A stretch of 64,000 bases of DNA from Anaerococcus sp. Marseille-P3625 (lineage in GTDB: Bacteria; Bacillota; Clostridia; Tissierellales; Peptoniphilaceae), in the NCBI RefSeq assembly GCF_900232825.1, contig NZ_OCTP01000010.1, positions 62,001-126,000 of the forward strand. The letters run 5' to 3'. The notes below the pieces were generated by a model. That model made no database searches, was not told where the DNA came from, and worked only from the letters and a program-made list of their open reading frames with translations. A program made the translations under genes and the position numbers. How positions within the stretch are numbered: position 1 is the first letter of the stretch; every line of letters starts with the position of its first letter. Below, piece by piece: positions 1 to 10,399 of this stretch.

Positions 1-1
1 A

Positions 2-883
2 ATTGACGATGAAGTTAAAGAAGCTATAAATGAAGCAGCAAAATTTGCTCCACTTCACAATCCTGCAAACTTAATGGGCCTTAAAGCTTGTGAAGAATTA
101 CTTCCAAATGTGCCAAATGTTGCAGTATTTGATACAGCTTTCCATCAAACAATGCCAGCAAAAACTTTCCTTTATGGAATCGACTACAAATACTATGAAC
201 AAGAAGCAATTAGAAAATACGGTTTCCATGGAACAAGCCACAATTATATAACAAAAAGAGCAGCTGATCTTTTAGGCAAAGATTTAAGCCAAACAAATAT
301 AATTTCAGCTCACTTAGGAAATGGTTCATCAATCACAGCTGTCAAAGAAGGAAAATCTTTTGATACAACAATGGGACTTACTCCACTTGAAGGACTTGTA
401 ATGGGAACAAGATCAGGAGATTTGGATCCAACAGTTGTAACATATATTGAAGAAAAAGAAAATTTATCTCCTTCACAAATGAATGATCTTTTAAACAAAA
501 AATCTGGAGTTCTTGGGGTATCTGGAGTAAGCTCTGACTTTAGAGATCTAGAAGAAGCTGCTAATAATGGCAACCAAAGAGCTCAATATGCCCTAGATAT
601 GTTTACAACTCGTGCAAAAAGATATATAGCTGGATATATGGCAGAAATTGAAAGATGCGATGCCATAGTATTTACAGGTGGAATCGGAGAAAACTCAATA
701 GAACTTAGAGAAGAAATGATGAAAGGCTTTGAACAATTTGGTATAAAAATTGATAAAGAAGCTAACAAAGTTCGTGGTGGTGAACATATAATTTCAACCG
801 AGGATTCAAAAGTTAAAGTTATGGTTGTTGCTACAAACGAAGAGTTGATGATTGCAAGAGATACACAAAATTTAGTTAAATAA
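2..883 (+). CDS. ackA: Acetate kinase, 5'-truncated by window edge
   Basis: AckA transfers phosphate between acetyl phosphate and ADP, the ATP-yielding last step of acetate fermentation in the cytoplasm. The frame is open from base 2, so the true start lies upstream; about 293 codons remain of the roughly 400 usual in the family. Visible family motifs include the FHQTMP segment, KYGFHGTSH (phosphate-binding) and HLGNGSS, followed by GTRSGDLDP and the C-terminal FTGGIGENS adenosine-binding motif. No terminator follows; the rpmF promoter begins six bases after the stop. An internal ATG at 74 is not the real start because the alignment to the family runs upstream of it (the IDDEVKEAI part). Assignment is firm. 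Confidence 0.96.
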   Translation: MDDEVKEAINEAAKFAPLHNPANLMGLKACEELLPNVPNVAVFDTAFHQTMPAKTFLYGIDYKYYEQEAIRKYGFHGTSHNYITKRAADLLGKDLSQTNIISAHLGNGSSITAVKEGKSFDTTMGLTPLEGLVMGTRSGDLDPTVVTYIEEKENLSPSQMNDLLNKKSGVLGVSGVSSDFRDLEEAANNGNQRAQYALDMFTTRAKRYIAGYMAEIERCDAIVFTGGIGENSIELREEMMKGFEQFGIKIDKEANKVRGGEHIISTEDSKVKVMVVATNEELMIARDTQNLVK

Positions 884-888
884 TTTCC

Positions 889-917
889 TTGACAATATTT
901 GATATAGAATATATAAT
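889..917 (+). promoter_or_regulatory. Sigma-A-type promoter of rpmF
   Basis: TTGACA (889-894) and TATAAT (912-917) are both perfect consensus hexamers with a 17-bp spacer. Transcription should begin near 924 and give a short leader before the L32 ribosome-binding site GAGGAGGTG (942-950). Confidence 0.85.
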
Positions 918-955
918 GTTAAAGATTGCTAAAACTGATAAGAGGAGGTGTAAGG

Positions 956-1135
956 ATGGCAGTACCAAAGAGAAGAACATCAAAAACAAGAAAAAATAAA
1001 AGAAGAGCCTCAGCTTATACTTTGAATAGATCAAATTTTGTTGAGTGTCCAAATTGTCATGAGCCAAAGCTTCAACACAGAGTTTGCCCAAACTGTGGAG
1101 AATACAAAGGCCAAGCAATATTTGACGAACAATAA
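956..1135 (+). CDS. rpmF: 50S ribosomal protein L32
   Basis: A 59-residue structural protein of the large ribosomal subunit. The start [10 protein letters not shown] is the universal L32 N-terminus, and four cysteines in two pairs (CPNC about residue 31, CPNC about residue 44) form the zinc ribbon of the C+ paralogue. I chose the ATG at 956, 6 bases after a strong GAGGAGGTG; an in-frame ATG at 926 is rejected because it adds a non-family leader and lies in the promoter's initial transcribed region. It is framed by its own consensus promoter and terminator, so it is probably transcribed partly on its own, although rpmF-plsX neighbourhood is classical in bacteria. Confidence 0.97.
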   Translation: MAVPKRRTSKTRKNKRRASAYTLNRSNFVECPNCHEPKLQHRVCPNCGEYKGQAIFDEQ

Positions 1136-1160
1136 GATAGTGTTTTACACTATCTTTTTT
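1136..1160 (+). terminator. Intrinsic terminator after rpmF
   Basis: GATAGTGT (1136-1143) pairs with ACACTATC (1147-1154) around a 3-base loop and is followed by six T. It begins immediately after the rpmF stop codon and 20 bases before plsX. Confidence 0.85.
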
Positions 1161-1179
1161 AGTACCTAAAAGAGGACTT

Positions 1180-2160
1180 ATGAAAATACTAATTGATACA
1201 TTTGGAGCAGATGCTGGATATAAGATAACAATTGATGGAGCTATAAAAGCCTTAGAAAAAAGAAAATTCACCCCAGTATTTGTTGGAAATGAAGAAAATA
1301 TTAAAGAATATATAAATTCAAGGATCTCTGATTATGAAATAATCCATACAGATAATTTTATATCAAATAATGAAGATCCTGTAAGAGCTATAAGAGGCAA
1401 AAAAGACGCCTCAATTGTCCTAGCCTATAACAAATTAAAAGAAGAAGGCTATGACGGACTTATTTCAGCTGGATCAACTGGAGGATTATTAGCTGGTGGT
1501 CTATTTATTGGAGGAAGAATTAAGGGGATAAAAAGAGCATGTCTTGCAGTAAGCTTACCTTCACTTACAGACGAAATTACTTTGTTGATGGATTCTGGAG
1601 CAAATATGGATTGCAAAGCGGAGATGCTTTATGAATTTGCCTTGATGGGCAAAGTTTTCTTGGAAAATGTAATGAATGTTGATAATCCAAAGATTTCACT
1701 ATTAAATGTTGGTCTTGAAGAACATAAAGGCAATAAGCTTACAAAAGAAACTTACGGACTTTTAAAAGAATCTGACCTAAATTTCATCGGCAATATCGAA
1801 TCCAGAGATCTATTTACATCAAAAAGCAATATTATTCTTGCAGATGGTTTTGATGGAAATATTGCACTTAAAACTGCAGAAGGTGTTTTAAAATTATTTG
1901 GAAAAGAATTAAAAAATATACTATACAAATCTAGCAAAAACAAAATTGCTGGAGCCTTAATAAAAAACGACCTAAAAAAGCTAACAGAGAAATTTAGTGC
2001 TGATGAAGTTGGTGGAGCACCTTTATTAGGGGTAAAATCCTATGTATACAAGGCTCATGGCAATGCCAATGAAACAGCCTTTGCCAATGGAATTTTGGGA
2101 CTAATGGATTATATAGACAAGGATGTAATAAGTAAAATTGAAGGAGAATTAAATGATTAG
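1180..2160 (+). CDS. plsX: Phosphate acyltransferase PlsX
   Basis: PlsX converts acyl-ACP to acyl-phosphate, the acyl donor for PlsY in phospholipid synthesis; it is a peripheral membrane enzyme. The protein (326 residues) has the family start MKILIDTFGAD, the SAGSTGGLLAGG segment (about 95-106) and the C-terminal GGAPLLGVKS motif (about 278-287). Length is normal for the family. The 3' end overlaps acpP by 8 bases, which suggests translational coupling, and its product chain (PlsX uses acyl-ACP) makes the pairing functional. RBS AGAGGA lies just upstream of the ATG. Confidence 0.95.
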   Translation: MKILIDTFGADAGYKITIDGAIKALEKRKFTPVFVGNEENIKEYINSRISDYEIIHTDNFISNNEDPVRAIRGKKDASIVLAYNKLKEEGYDGLISAGSTGGLLAGGLFIGGRIKGIKRACLAVSLPSLTDEITLLMDSGANMDCKAEMLYEFALMGKVFLENVMNVDNPKISLLNVGLEEHKGNKLTKETYGLLKESDLNFIGNIESRDLFTSKSNIILADGFDGNIALKTAEGVLKLFGKELKNILYKSSKNKIAGALIKNDLKKLTEKFSADEVGGAPLLGVKSYVYKAHGNANETAFANGILGLMDYIDKDVISKIEGELND

Positions 2161-2377
2161 AGATGAATTAATACAATTAGCAAATGAAAATTTAGATATT
2201 GATTTATCAGATGTGCAAATGAATACAAAATTATCTGACCTTGATATTGATTCAATTGATATGTTAGATTTCATAATGCTATTAGAAGAAAAATACAATA
2301 TCGAATTTGCTGAAGATGAACTTGATGAAATTGAAACCCTAGGCGATATAGCCGAGCTAATAGAAAGCAAAAATTGA
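2153..2377 (+). CDS. acpP: Acyl carrier protein
   Basis: A 74-residue acidic helical carrier protein for fatty acid intermediates. The phosphopantetheine attachment motif reads DIDSIDML, with the modified serine at about residue 35. This differs from the usual DSLD by an Ile after the Ser, a tolerated variation in Firmicutes. It overlaps plsX by 8 bases and its stop overlaps the rnc start (TGATG), so plsX-acpP-rnc are likely co-translated. Confidence 0.95.
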   Translation: MIRDELIQLANENLDIDLSDVQMNTKLSDLDIDSIDMLDFIMLLEEKYNIEFAEDELDEIETLGDIAELIESKN

Positions 2378-3090
2378 TGGAATTATCAAAAGATAGACTT
2401 AAACAAATTAGTGAATTTGAAGGAAAGATCGGCTACACTTTCAATGACAAAAAATTGATAGATGTAGCCTTTACTCATTCTTCTTATATCAACGAGTCAA
2501 GAAAACAATCTTTGAGCAATGAAAGATTGGAATTTCTTGGAGATAGTATTTTAGATATGATAGTAAGCGAAGTTTTATTTACCCATTACAGCAACAAACC
2601 AGAAGGTTGGCTTACAAAAACTAGATCAAGACTAGTTTGTACAGATTCTTTTGCAAAAGCTTGCGAAAAATTTGATCTAACAAAATATCTAAGATTCGGT
2701 AAAGGTGAAAAAAAACAAGGTGGAAAACTAAAAAAACACGTAAAAGCTGATACATTTGAAGCTGTTTGTGCAGCAATTTACTTGGACTCTTCCTACGAAT
2801 TTCTATTTAAATTTATAATAGAAAGATTTAAAGATGAGGCTCTTGAAGTAATAGAAGATGAGAGTATCTTTAATGATTACAAGACTAAACTTCAAGAATA
2901 TTACAATTCTCATGGCAAAAAGGCTCTAAATTATGAATTGGTAGATGAAAAGGGACCTGAACATGATAAAACTTTTACCATGGCAGTAAAAGATGGTAAA
3001 AAAGTTTTAGCCCTAGGCCTTGGCAAAAATAAGAAAAATGCCCAACAAGATGCTGCAAAAAACGCACTTGAGGTCATAAAAAATGTCTAA
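2377..3090 (+). CDS. rnc: Ribonuclease III
   Basis: Double-strand-specific endoribonuclease for rRNA and mRNA processing. The catalytic domain carries the signature ERLEFLGDSILD (about residues 43-54) with the acidic metal ligands, and the C-terminal third is a double-stranded RNA-binding domain ending in the AQQDAAKNALE helix. The length (237 residues) is typical. I prefer the ATG at 2377, which overlaps the acpP stop codon, over the TTG one codon earlier. The 3' end overlaps the next gene by 8 bases. Confidence 0.96.
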   Translation: MELSKDRLKQISEFEGKIGYTFNDKKLIDVAFTHSSYINESRKQSLSNERLEFLGDSILDMIVSEVLFTHYSNKPEGWLTKTRSRLVCTDSFAKACEKFDLTKYLRFGKGEKKQGGKLKKHVKADTFEAVCAAIYLDSSYEFLFKFIIERFKDEALEVIEDESIFNDYKTKLQEYYNSHGKKALNYELVDEKGPEHDKTFTMAVKDGKKVLALGLGKNKKNAQQDAAKNALEVIKNV

Positions 3091-4168
3091 AAAAGAATAT
3101 ATAATTCCAATATTTATACCTTTTTTGGGTTGCCCTCACGATTGTGCCTTTTGTAATCAGATCAAAATTACCAATTACAAAGATACCATGGATAAAAATA
3201 AGCTTAGATTGGAAATTGAAAAAAACTTATCATATTTTAAAGATGAGGATAAGCTAAAAGAGATTGCTTTTTTTGGTGGATCATTTACAGGACTTAGCGA
3301 AGAAGTAATGGTTGGATATTTAGAAATTGCTGGCCAATACAAGAAGAAGGGAATTATTGATAGAATCAGACTTTCAACTAGACCTGATTATATAAATAAT
3401 TCAATTCTTGATTTATTAAAAAAATATTCTGTCGACATTATCGAACTTGGCATTCAATCGCTTGATCAAGAAGTTTTGGATAACAATGACAGAGGGCATA
3501 GTGTTGATGATAGTATTTATGCATCAAAATTAATAAAAGAATATGGTTTTTCTCTTGGCCATCAAATAATGCCAGGATTATTTGAGGATACTTTTGAAAA
3601 GTCAATTGACACGGCTATCAAGTCTATAAAATTAAAACCTGATATGGTTAGGATTTATCCAACTCTTGTTATAAAAGATACCAAACTTTCTAATCTTTAT
3701 AAGGCTGGTATTTATGAGCCACTTAGTCTTGATAGTGGTGTTGAAATAGCAAGTGAGCTTGCAATTTTATACAAATATGCAAAAATTCCAATAATTAGAA
3801 TTGGTTTACAACCGACAGAAAATATCAACTACGGCAAAGACGTAATAGCAGGACCTTTTCATCCAGCCATTAGGCAATTGGTCGAGGCAAATATTTACAA
3901 GAAATATATAGAATTTTTGATAGAAGAATATAAAATCTCAGATGAAATACTTATAGCCTGTAAAGATCAAGATATTTCTTTGATAGCAGGCAATAAAAAA
4001 GCTAACAAAACATATTTTTATAAAAAATATGGAATAAATATCAAATTTCAATCCATAAATGATGAAAAATATTTATCCTTTGCAGGAAATAAAATTGATT
4101 TTGATATAGATAATTTTATAAATTCTTATGTAGAAGAAAACTATGGTGGTGATTTACTATTAGATTAG
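3083..4168 (+). CDS. Elp3-like radical SAM protein
   Basis: A 361-residue radical S-adenosylmethionine enzyme of the Elp3/MiaB/NifB superfamily. The N-terminal cluster motif is GCPHDCAFCNQ, with cysteines in CxxxCxxC spacing (about 17-24) binding a [4Fe-4S] cluster, followed by the FFGGSFTGL segment. A similar gene between rnc and smc is common in Clostridia-like genomes. The C-terminal part lacks a clear GNAT acetyltransferase motif, so it is probably not a full tRNA-modifying Elp3; its substrate is unknown to me. It overlaps rnc at its start and its stop lies inside the proposed smc start. Confidence 0.8.
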   Translation: MSKKEYIIPIFIPFLGCPHDCAFCNQIKITNYKDTMDKNKLRLEIEKNLSYFKDEDKLKEIAFFGGSFTGLSEEVMVGYLEIAGQYKKKGIIDRIRLSTRPDYINNSILDLLKKYSVDIIELGIQSLDQEVLDNNDRGHSVDDSIYASKLIKEYGFSLGHQIMPGLFEDTFEKSIDTAIKSIKLKPDMVRIYPTLVIKDTKLSNLYKAGIYEPLSLDSGVEIASELAILYKYAKIPIIRIGLQPTENINYGKDVIAGPFHPAIRQLVEANIYKKYIEFLIEEYKISDEILIACKDQDISLIAGNKKANKTYFYKKYGINIKFQSINDEKYLSFAGNKIDFDIDNFINSYVEENYGGDLLLD

Positions 4169-7100
4169 AAAAAATTGAGCTAAAAGGATTCAAATCCTTT
4201 GCAGAAAAAACAACAATAACTTTTGACAATCAAATAACTGCTATAGTTGGACCAAATGGTTCTGGCAAATCAAACATTTCTGATGCCATAAGGTGGGTTT
4301 TGGGCGAACAATCTGCCAAATCACTTCGTGGTGGCAAGATGAATGATGTGATTTTTCAAGGAAGTGAGAACAAAAATCCTCTAAACTTAGCAGAAGTTAA
4401 TCTTACATTTTCAAATTTCGACAAAGTTTTAGATATAGCTTATGACAAAGTGGTAATAGGCAGGAGAATTTATAGGGATGGAGAAAATGAATACAAAATA
4501 AATGGCAAAAAAGTTAGACTTAAAGATGTAAAGGAACTTTTTTTAGATACTGGAATTGGCAAAGAAGGTTACACCCTAATTGGCCAGGGCAGGATTGATG
4601 AAATAATAAGCTCATCAAATTTAGAAAGAAGAGCTATATTTGAAGAAGCAAGTGGAATTGCCAAGCACAAATATAGAAGAGATGAGGCAAGTAAGAAGCT
4701 TATAAAAGTAAGTGAAGATTTGGAGCTTATTGAATATGAGAGATCCTATAAGGAAAAAGATCTAGAAAAACTGAAAAATGAGGCAGATAATTACAATCAG
4801 TGGGCTAAATTAAGCGAAGACTTAAATTTCAAATCCTACAATTATTTTTCAAACAAATCAATAAAATTAAAAGATCAAATTTCAAAAACAAAAAATCTTT
4901 CAGAAGATTTTGATAAAAAAATCCTGGCGAAAACCGCTCTTATTGAAGAAACAAGAGAAAAACTTGCTCCTTTTAATCAAACAAACGAAAAGAGCCAAAA
5001 ATCAATAGAAGATTTAGAAAATTTTATAAAAATTAAAGAAAGAGAAATAGAAAAAAATAAAAATAAAATAGATTTAAATAAGCAAAAGCTTTCCTATACA
5101 CAAAAAGATTTTGATAGACTAAGCCAAAGTAATGATCAAAATACTAATAAACTTTCAAACTTAGAAGCTCAGCTAGAAAAAGAAAAAGAAAATTTATCTG
5201 AGAAAAATTCTTACAGAGATATTTTATCTAAAAATATCAAAGAAAACGAAAATCAATTACTAAAGATAAATGAGGATATAGAATCTTTAAAAGTAAAATC
5301 AAAAGATATTAATGATAAACTTGATTTAATTAATCCAAAAATTTATGATTATGAAATCAATATCAAGACTAAAGAAATTTTAGATGAAAAATTTAGCAAA
5401 GAAAAAGAAGAAAATCTTTTAAAACTTGAAAAATTAAATGAGATTTTAGATGAAATTAATGGACAAATTAACGATTTAAGCAAGAAAAAAATTGAACTTG
5501 TAAATATTAATGAATCATTAAGCCAAAGAATTTTCAAATTAGATCAAGACCTTAAAACAAATGATGAAGATGTCAAAGATTGCGAAAATGCCCTTAGCAA
5601 AAACGAAATTAATCTAAAAGTTGCTATAAATGATTATAAATTCAATAAAAATCTCATAGATAAAAATGAGGGATATTTTTATTCAGTTAGCGAATTTTTA
5701 AATAAAACTAAGGCCAATAATCTTAATAATCTTTATGAAGATACACTTGCAAATCTTATCACCATCAAAAGTGGCTACGAAGATATACTAGATAAACTTT
5801 TAGGCAATGCCCTACAAAATGTAGTTAGTAGAACAAAAGATGAAACCCGTGATTTAATTAAATTTATCAACCAAAATCATTTAGGTCAGGTAACTTTTTT
5901 GCCAATAGATTCTATATTTGCTAGCAAAAAAGAAAAACCAAATCACAAAGAAGTAATAGCCATGGCCTATGAACTGGTAGATTATGAGAATAGATTATCA
6001 AATATAATAAATCATTTTTTGGGATCAACGGTAGTTGTAAAAAATATCGATGATGCGACAAGCCTATCAAAAAAAATTAAGAGCTATAGGATTATCACAC
6101 TTGATTTGGATATTATAAATGCCTGGGGTTCAATGGCCTCTGGTTCAAATAAAAATAAAAAAAATCAAAATTCAATTATTAATAGAAATAAAAAGTTAGA
6201 AGATAGCAAAGATGAAGTAGTAAGTCTAAAAAGAGAAAGAATTGCTATTGAAAGTAAACTAAAAATAATCAAAGATAAAAAGTTAGAAAATGAAGATTCT
6301 CTAGAAAAAATCAACAGCAAATTTTATAAAAACAAAGAAGAAATAAGTAAATTTACCAATAATATTTCAAATTTAAACTACAAAGTAGAAAATATCCTAG
6401 GACAAAAAAATGAATTAACTGATAAATTAGAAGAAAAAAGTTCTCAAATAGATCAAGGCGAAATCAACTTATTATACCAAGAAAAAGATAAGTATAATAA
6501 AAATTTACTAGAAATAAATAATTCTTTGGAAAATTTAAGTCAAGAAAAAACTGACTTGGATAAAAATCTTATCAAAGAAAAAAATGACTTGGAAATAGCT
6601 AATAGAGATATTAATATGCTAAATAATACCATCGGCAAAATAAAAGATGATATTAACAATATTAATAATAGTCAAAAAATAGAAGAAAAGATAAGAGAAG
6701 AAAATAAAAAATTAATAGAAGATATCCATTTTGAAAATGAAAAAATTGCAAGTAGTTTAGAAAGTTCTAAAATCGATTTAGAAAAATTAAATGCAAATTT
6801 ATCTGAGAAAAAATTAGTTTATGAAAAAGCCAAAAAAAATAACAAAGATTTACTAGATGAACTTAAAATAAACGAGGATGAGCTTTCACAAATTAATTTG
6901 GACAAGGTAAAAAACGACTATAAATTAGAAACTTATAGCAAAGATTACGAAAATTTGTTAGATGAAATTGAACCATTTTTAACTAATAATATTGATGAAT
7001 TAGAAGAAAAATACAAAGATGAGGAAATTATTAAGGTAAATAAGACCGACTTAATAAATCTTCAAAAAGAAATTAACAAGATTGGGTATTTTACTGCTGA

Positions 7101-7677
7101 TTCACTGGAAAATTATAGAAGTTCAAAAGAAGATTTTGATTTTGTAGATAGGCAAGTAAGTGATTTAAAAAAGTCAAAAGCTAATATTGAAGAGATGATA
7201 AAATCTCTTGAAAGTGAAATGAAAGATGAATTCGTCAAAAATTTCAAAATAATAAATGAAAACTTTCAGAAGATATTTAAAATTTTGTTTATGGGAGGAA
7301 ATGCAAGCCTAAAACTTGATAGCGACGATGCTCTAAATGCGGGAATCGATATAATTGCAAGACCTCCGTCAAAATCTTTAAAGACAATTTCACTTTTATC
7401 CGGAGGAGAAAAATCTCTAACAGCAGTAGCTTTGCTTTTTGCGATATTTGAGACAAATCCAGCACCATTTGCAATTTTAGATGAAATTGATGCTGCTCTT
7501 GATGAAACAAATATAAAAAGATACATTGAGTATCTAAAAATGCTTGCCAAAAATTCTCAATTTATAATGATAACTCATAGGCAAACAACTATGCAATTGG
7601 CAGAAAAAATTCATGGCATAACCATAGATGATCAAGGAGTAAGTAAGATTTATTCGCTTGACTTTGACAAAAATTGA
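4159..7677 (+). CDS. smc: Chromosome segregation ATPase SMC, apparent AUU start
   Basis: SMC dimerises and, with ScpAB, condenses and organises the chromosome. Order: N-terminal ATPase with Walker A GPNGSGKS (residues 31-38), long coiled coil, hinge around residues 530-660, second coiled coil, and C-terminal ATPase with signature LLSGGEKS and Walker [14 protein letters not shown]. The reading frame has no ATG, GTG or TTG between the upstream in-frame stop at 4150-4152 and the Walker A motif. The homologous N-terminus ([15 protein letters not shown]) begins at the ATT codon 4159-4161, with GGTGGTGA upstream, so I place an AUU start there (1,172 residues, normal length). The first conventional start would remove the P-loop. 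Confidence 0.9.
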   Translation: MRLEKIELKGFKSFAEKTTITFDNQITAIVGPNGSGKSNISDAIRWVLGEQSAKSLRGGKMNDVIFQGSENKNPLNLAEVNLTFSNFDKVLDIAYDKVVIGRRIYRDGENEYKINGKKVRLKDVKELFLDTGIGKEGYTLIGQGRIDEIISSSNLERRAIFEEASGIAKHKYRRDEASKKLIKVSEDLELIEYERSYKEKDLEKLKNEADNYNQWAKLSEDLNFKSYNYFSNKSIKLKDQISKTKNLSEDFDKKILAKTALIEETREKLAPFNQTNEKSQKSIEDLENFIKIKEREIEKNKNKIDLNKQKLSYTQKDFDRLSQSNDQNTNKLSNLEAQLEKEKENLSEKNSYRDILSKNIKENENQLLKINEDIESLKVKSKDINDKLDLINPKIYDYEINIKTKEILDEKFSKEKEENLLKLEKLNEILDEINGQINDLSKKKIELVNINESLSQRIFKLDQDLKTNDEDVKDCENALSKNEINLKVAINDYKFNKNLIDKNEGYFYSVSEFLNKTKANNLNNLYEDTLANLITIKSGYEDILDKLLGNALQNVVSRTKDETRDLIKFINQNHLGQVTFLPIDSIFASKKEKPNHKEVIAMAYELVDYENRLSNIINHFLGSTVVVKNIDDATSLSKKIKSYRIITLDLDIINAWGSMASGSNKNKKNQNSIINRNKKLEDSKDEVVSLKRERIAIESKLKIIKDKKLENEDSLEKINSKFYKNKEEISKFTNNISNLNYKVENILGQKNELTDKLEEKSSQIDQGEINLLYQEKDKYNKNLLEINNSLENLSQEKTDLDKNLIKEKNDLEIANRDINMLNNTIGKIKDDINNINNSQKIEEKIREENKKLIEDIHFENEKIASSLESSKIDLEKLNANLSEKKLVYEKAKKNNKDLLDELKINEDELSQINLDKVKNDYKLETYSKDYENLLDEIEPFLTNNIDELEEKYKDEEIIKVNKTDLINLQKEINKIGYFTADSLENYRSSKEDFDFVDRQVSDLKKSKANIEEMIKSLESEMKDEFVKNFKIINENFQKIFKILFMGGNASLKLDSDDALNAGIDIIARPPSKSLKTISLLSGGEKSLTAVALLFAIFETNPAPFAILDEIDAALDETNIKRYIEYLKMLAKNSQFIMITHRQTTMQLAEKIHGITIDDQGVSKIYSLDFDKN

Positions 7678-7719
7678 AACATCTTTGATAAAAAGTAAAA
7701 TATTATTAAAGGAGACTAT

Positions 7720-8196
7720 ATGGCAATAAGAAATATTAGAGTCGAAGGAGATCCGATACTTAGAAAAGTATCTAAGAAAGTTCCTAAGATTACAGATAGA
7801 ATAAAAATATTACTTGATGATATGGCAGAAACTATGTACAAAGCTGAAGGCGTTGGTCTTGCAGCCCCTCAAGTAGGAATATTAAAGAGAATTATTGTTG
7901 TTGATCCCCATGATGAAGAAACAGGCCTTGTAAAGTTGGTTAATCCTGAAATTATCGAAGCGGATGGAGAACAAATAGGAATTGAAGGCTGTCTTTCTAT
8001 TCCTAATTTTAATGCAACAGTAAAAAGAGCTGAACATGTAAAAGTAAAATATTTAGATGAAAATGGCCAAGAGAAAATTTGGGATGCTCATGGATTTCCA
8101 GCAGTTATCCTTTCTCATGAAATCGACCATTTAGATGGTATTTTATTTAGAGATAAATCTATAGAAGAGGTTAAAAGCGAAGTTATAAATGCTTAA
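7720..8196 (+). CDS. def: Peptide deformylase
   Basis: Removes the formyl group from nascent proteins; cytoplasmic metalloenzyme. All three family motifs are visible: GVGLAAPQ (about 46-53), EGCLS (about 91-95) with the metal-binding Cys, and HEIDHLDG (about 131-138) with the two His and the catalytic Glu. The protein is 158 residues. It follows smc by 42 bases with RBS AAAGGAG, and overlaps fmt by 8 bases. The def-fmt pair encodes opposing steps of the N-formylmethionine cycle. Confidence 0.97.
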   Translation: MAIRNIRVEGDPILRKVSKKVPKITDRIKILLDDMAETMYKAEGVGLAAPQVGILKRIIVVDPHDEETGLVKLVNPEIIEADGEQIGIEGCLSIPNFNATVKRAEHVKVKYLDENGQEKIWDAHGFPAVILSHEIDHLDGILFRDKSIEEVKSEVINA

Positions 8197-9118
8197 TATA
8201 TGTTTTATGGGCAATCCAAAGTTTGCTGTGCAGACTTTGGATGTTCTTTATAATAATGAAAATATAAATCTAAAGTTGGTAGTGACATCAAAAGATAAAA
8301 AAAGATCTAGAAATAAACTAACACCAACAGCTGTAAAAAAGTACGCTTTAGAAAATAATATAGAAGTTTCAAACCCTGATTCTGTAAATACTAAAGAATT
8401 TGTGGAATATTTAGAAAGACTTGAAATCGATTTTATAGTTGTGGTTGCATTTGGACAAATCATAGGCAATTTGCTCTTAGAAAAATTTAAAGATAGGATA
8501 ATTAATTTACATCCATCCCTACTTCCAAAATATAGGGGAGCAAGTCCAATGCAATTTACTCTATTAAATGGAGATAAAAAAACGGCTCCTACAACTATGC
8601 TTATAGAAAAAGGAATGGATTCTGGCGATATATTAATTCAAGATGAAGTCGAAATTCCTAGTGATTTCAATTACTACCAACTTGAAGAAAAAATGTCCGA
8701 CCTTGGATCAAAGGCAATTTTAAAAACTTTGTTAGATTTTGATAATATCTATAAAAATAGAATCAAACAAGATGATAGTCTTGCCACATATACAACAAAA
8801 ATTAGCAAAGAAATGGGAAAAATTGATTGGAACAAAACAAGTTTTGAAATTTATAATCAAATAAGAGCCTTGATTGATTATCCAACGGCATTTTTTGAAT
8901 ACGAAGGGATAAATGTAAAAGTCTTAGAAGCAGAAATACTAGATTCATATAAGGCAAATCCAGGTTATGTTTATGAGGCTGATAGAAAAAATAATATTAT
9001 CATAGGAACTGGAGATTGTGCAATAAAAATAAATAAATTGCAATTTCCAGGCAAAAAGCCAATGGAAACTAGTGTATTTTTCTTGGGCAACGACTTTAAA
9101 AAAGGAATTTATCTTTGA
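8189..9118 (+). CDS. fmt: Methionyl-tRNA formyltransferase
   Basis: Formylates initiator Met-tRNA using 10-formyltetrahydrofolate. The 309-residue protein starts with the MGNPKFAV segment and has the catalytic and folate-binding stretch LHPSLLPKYRGASP (about 108-121), followed by the C-terminal tRNA-binding OB-like domain. Both its ends overlap neighbours (def upstream, rsmB by 4 bases downstream), so it sits in a translationally coupled group. Confidence 0.96.
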   Translation: MLNICFMGNPKFAVQTLDVLYNNENINLKLVVTSKDKKRSRNKLTPTAVKKYALENNIEVSNPDSVNTKEFVEYLERLEIDFIVVVAFGQIIGNLLLEKFKDRIINLHPSLLPKYRGASPMQFTLLNGDKKTAPTTMLIEKGMDSGDILIQDEVEIPSDFNYYQLEEKMSDLGSKAILKTLLDFDNIYKNRIKQDDSLATYTTKISKEMGKIDWNKTSFEIYNQIRALIDYPTAFFEYEGINVKVLEAEILDSYKANPGYVYEADRKNNIIIGTGDCAIKINKLQFPGKKPMETSVFFLGNDFKKGIYL

Positions 9119-10398
9119 AAAACGATTATAAATTAAGTCTTAATATATTAGATGAAGTTTTAAATTCTAACAAAAAATCCAATGATCAAATTAATAAATA
9201 CGCAAATTACGCCGACAATTTAAGTTTCCTAACGAAAATTATCTACGGTGTTTTAGAAAATAAAATATATTTAGATTATATGATTAGGAAACTTTCAAGT
9301 GTTAGACTTAAAAAAATCCACAAAAAAACTTTGATAATTCTTGAAATTGGCTTTTATGATATACATTTTTTAAACACTAAGGATTATGCTATTGTTAATG
9401 AGCTTGTAAATCTGACCAAAGAAATAAATCCTAGATCTGCTGGCTTTGTAAATGCAATTCTTAGAAATTTTATAAGAGATGAAAAAGAAATTGCAAAAAT
9501 CAAAGAAAGTGATGACCTAAAATCATTATCAATTAAATATTCGATGCCAGAAGAAATAACAAATTACATTTTTGAAAACTACGGAATAGAATATACTAAA
9601 AATTTCCTAAGATATGTAAATTCAGAGCAATTGATAAGCATTAGAGTAAATAATTTAAAAACAAATGTTTCCGACCTAAAAAAATTGTTGGAAGCTAAGT
9701 CTTTTATAGTAAAAGAAAGTAATATTTCAAAAAATGCACTGATAATTTTAAATCCTTCTGGCTTGGCAAATAGCAAAGAATTTAAGGAAGGATTATTTAC
9801 CATTCAACAAGAAGCTTCAATGAAGGCTATTGAAGTTTTAGATCCAAAAGAAAATTCGAATATTTTAGATATTTGCGCAGCTCCGGGAACAAAAACTTCC
9901 TATATTGGAGAATATGTAAATAATAATAGTAAAGTTTTGGCAAATGATTTATTGGCTGATAAACTAAGCCTAATCAAAGAAAATATTGATAGATTATCGC
10001 TAAAAAATATTGAATTAACTAGTTTTGACGCAAGTATTTATCAGGAAAAATTAAAAGAAAAATTTGATTATATACTTGTAGATGCACCATGCTCAGGTCT
10101 TGGAGTTATAGGAAGAAAACCAGAAATACGATATAATAGAACTATAGAAGATATAAAAAATCTTTCGCTTTTGCAAAGGCAAATTTTAGAAAATTCTCTG
10201 CAGTACTTAAAAAAGGGCGGATATATGATCTATTCAACTTGTACCATAGGAAAGATTGAAAATATCGAAAATTTTAATTATCTAAAAAATAAAGAAGATT
10301 TAGAAGTTGTTCCAATTGATGGCAAGAAATATTTGGAATTTACAAATTTTATTGACCATACAGATGGATTTTTTATAAGTAAATTTAAGAAGATATAG
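9115..10398 (+). CDS. rsmB: 16S rRNA (cytosine-967-C5)-methyltransferase
   Basis: Methylates C967 of 16S rRNA with SAM. The N-terminal NusB-like RNA-binding domain (about 1-140) is followed by a Rossmann methyltransferase: SAM-binding DICAAPGTKT (about 251-260), the motif IV proline-cysteine DAPCSGLG (about 322-329) and the second catalytic cysteine in STCTIGKIEN. The length (427) is normal. The start is TTG at 9115, overlapping the fmt stop; no closer ATG keeps the NusB-like domain. Confidence 0.93.
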   Translation: MKNDYKLSLNILDEVLNSNKKSNDQINKYANYADNLSFLTKIIYGVLENKIYLDYMIRKLSSVRLKKIHKKTLIILEIGFYDIHFLNTKDYAIVNELVNLTKEINPRSAGFVNAILRNFIRDEKEIAKIKESDDLKSLSIKYSMPEEITNYIFENYGIEYTKNFLRYVNSEQLISIRVNNLKTNVSDLKKLLEAKSFIVKESNISKNALIILNPSGLANSKEFKEGLFTIQQEASMKAIEVLDPKENSNILDICAAPGTKTSYIGEYVNNNSKVLANDLLADKLSLIKENIDRLSLKNIELTSFDASIYQEKLKEKFDYILVDAPCSGLGVIGRKPEIRYNRTIEDIKNLSLLQRQILENSLQYLKKGGYMIYSTCTIGKIENIENFNYLKNKEDLEVVPIDGKKYLEFTNFIDHTDGFFISKFKKI

Positions 10399-10399
10399 T

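Noticed and set aside
876-1271. 131-codon minus-strand frame opposite rpmF and plsX
   Set aside because: Runs antisense across two certain genes, a promoter and a terminator; hydrophobic composition is typical of antisense frames in AT-rich DNA.
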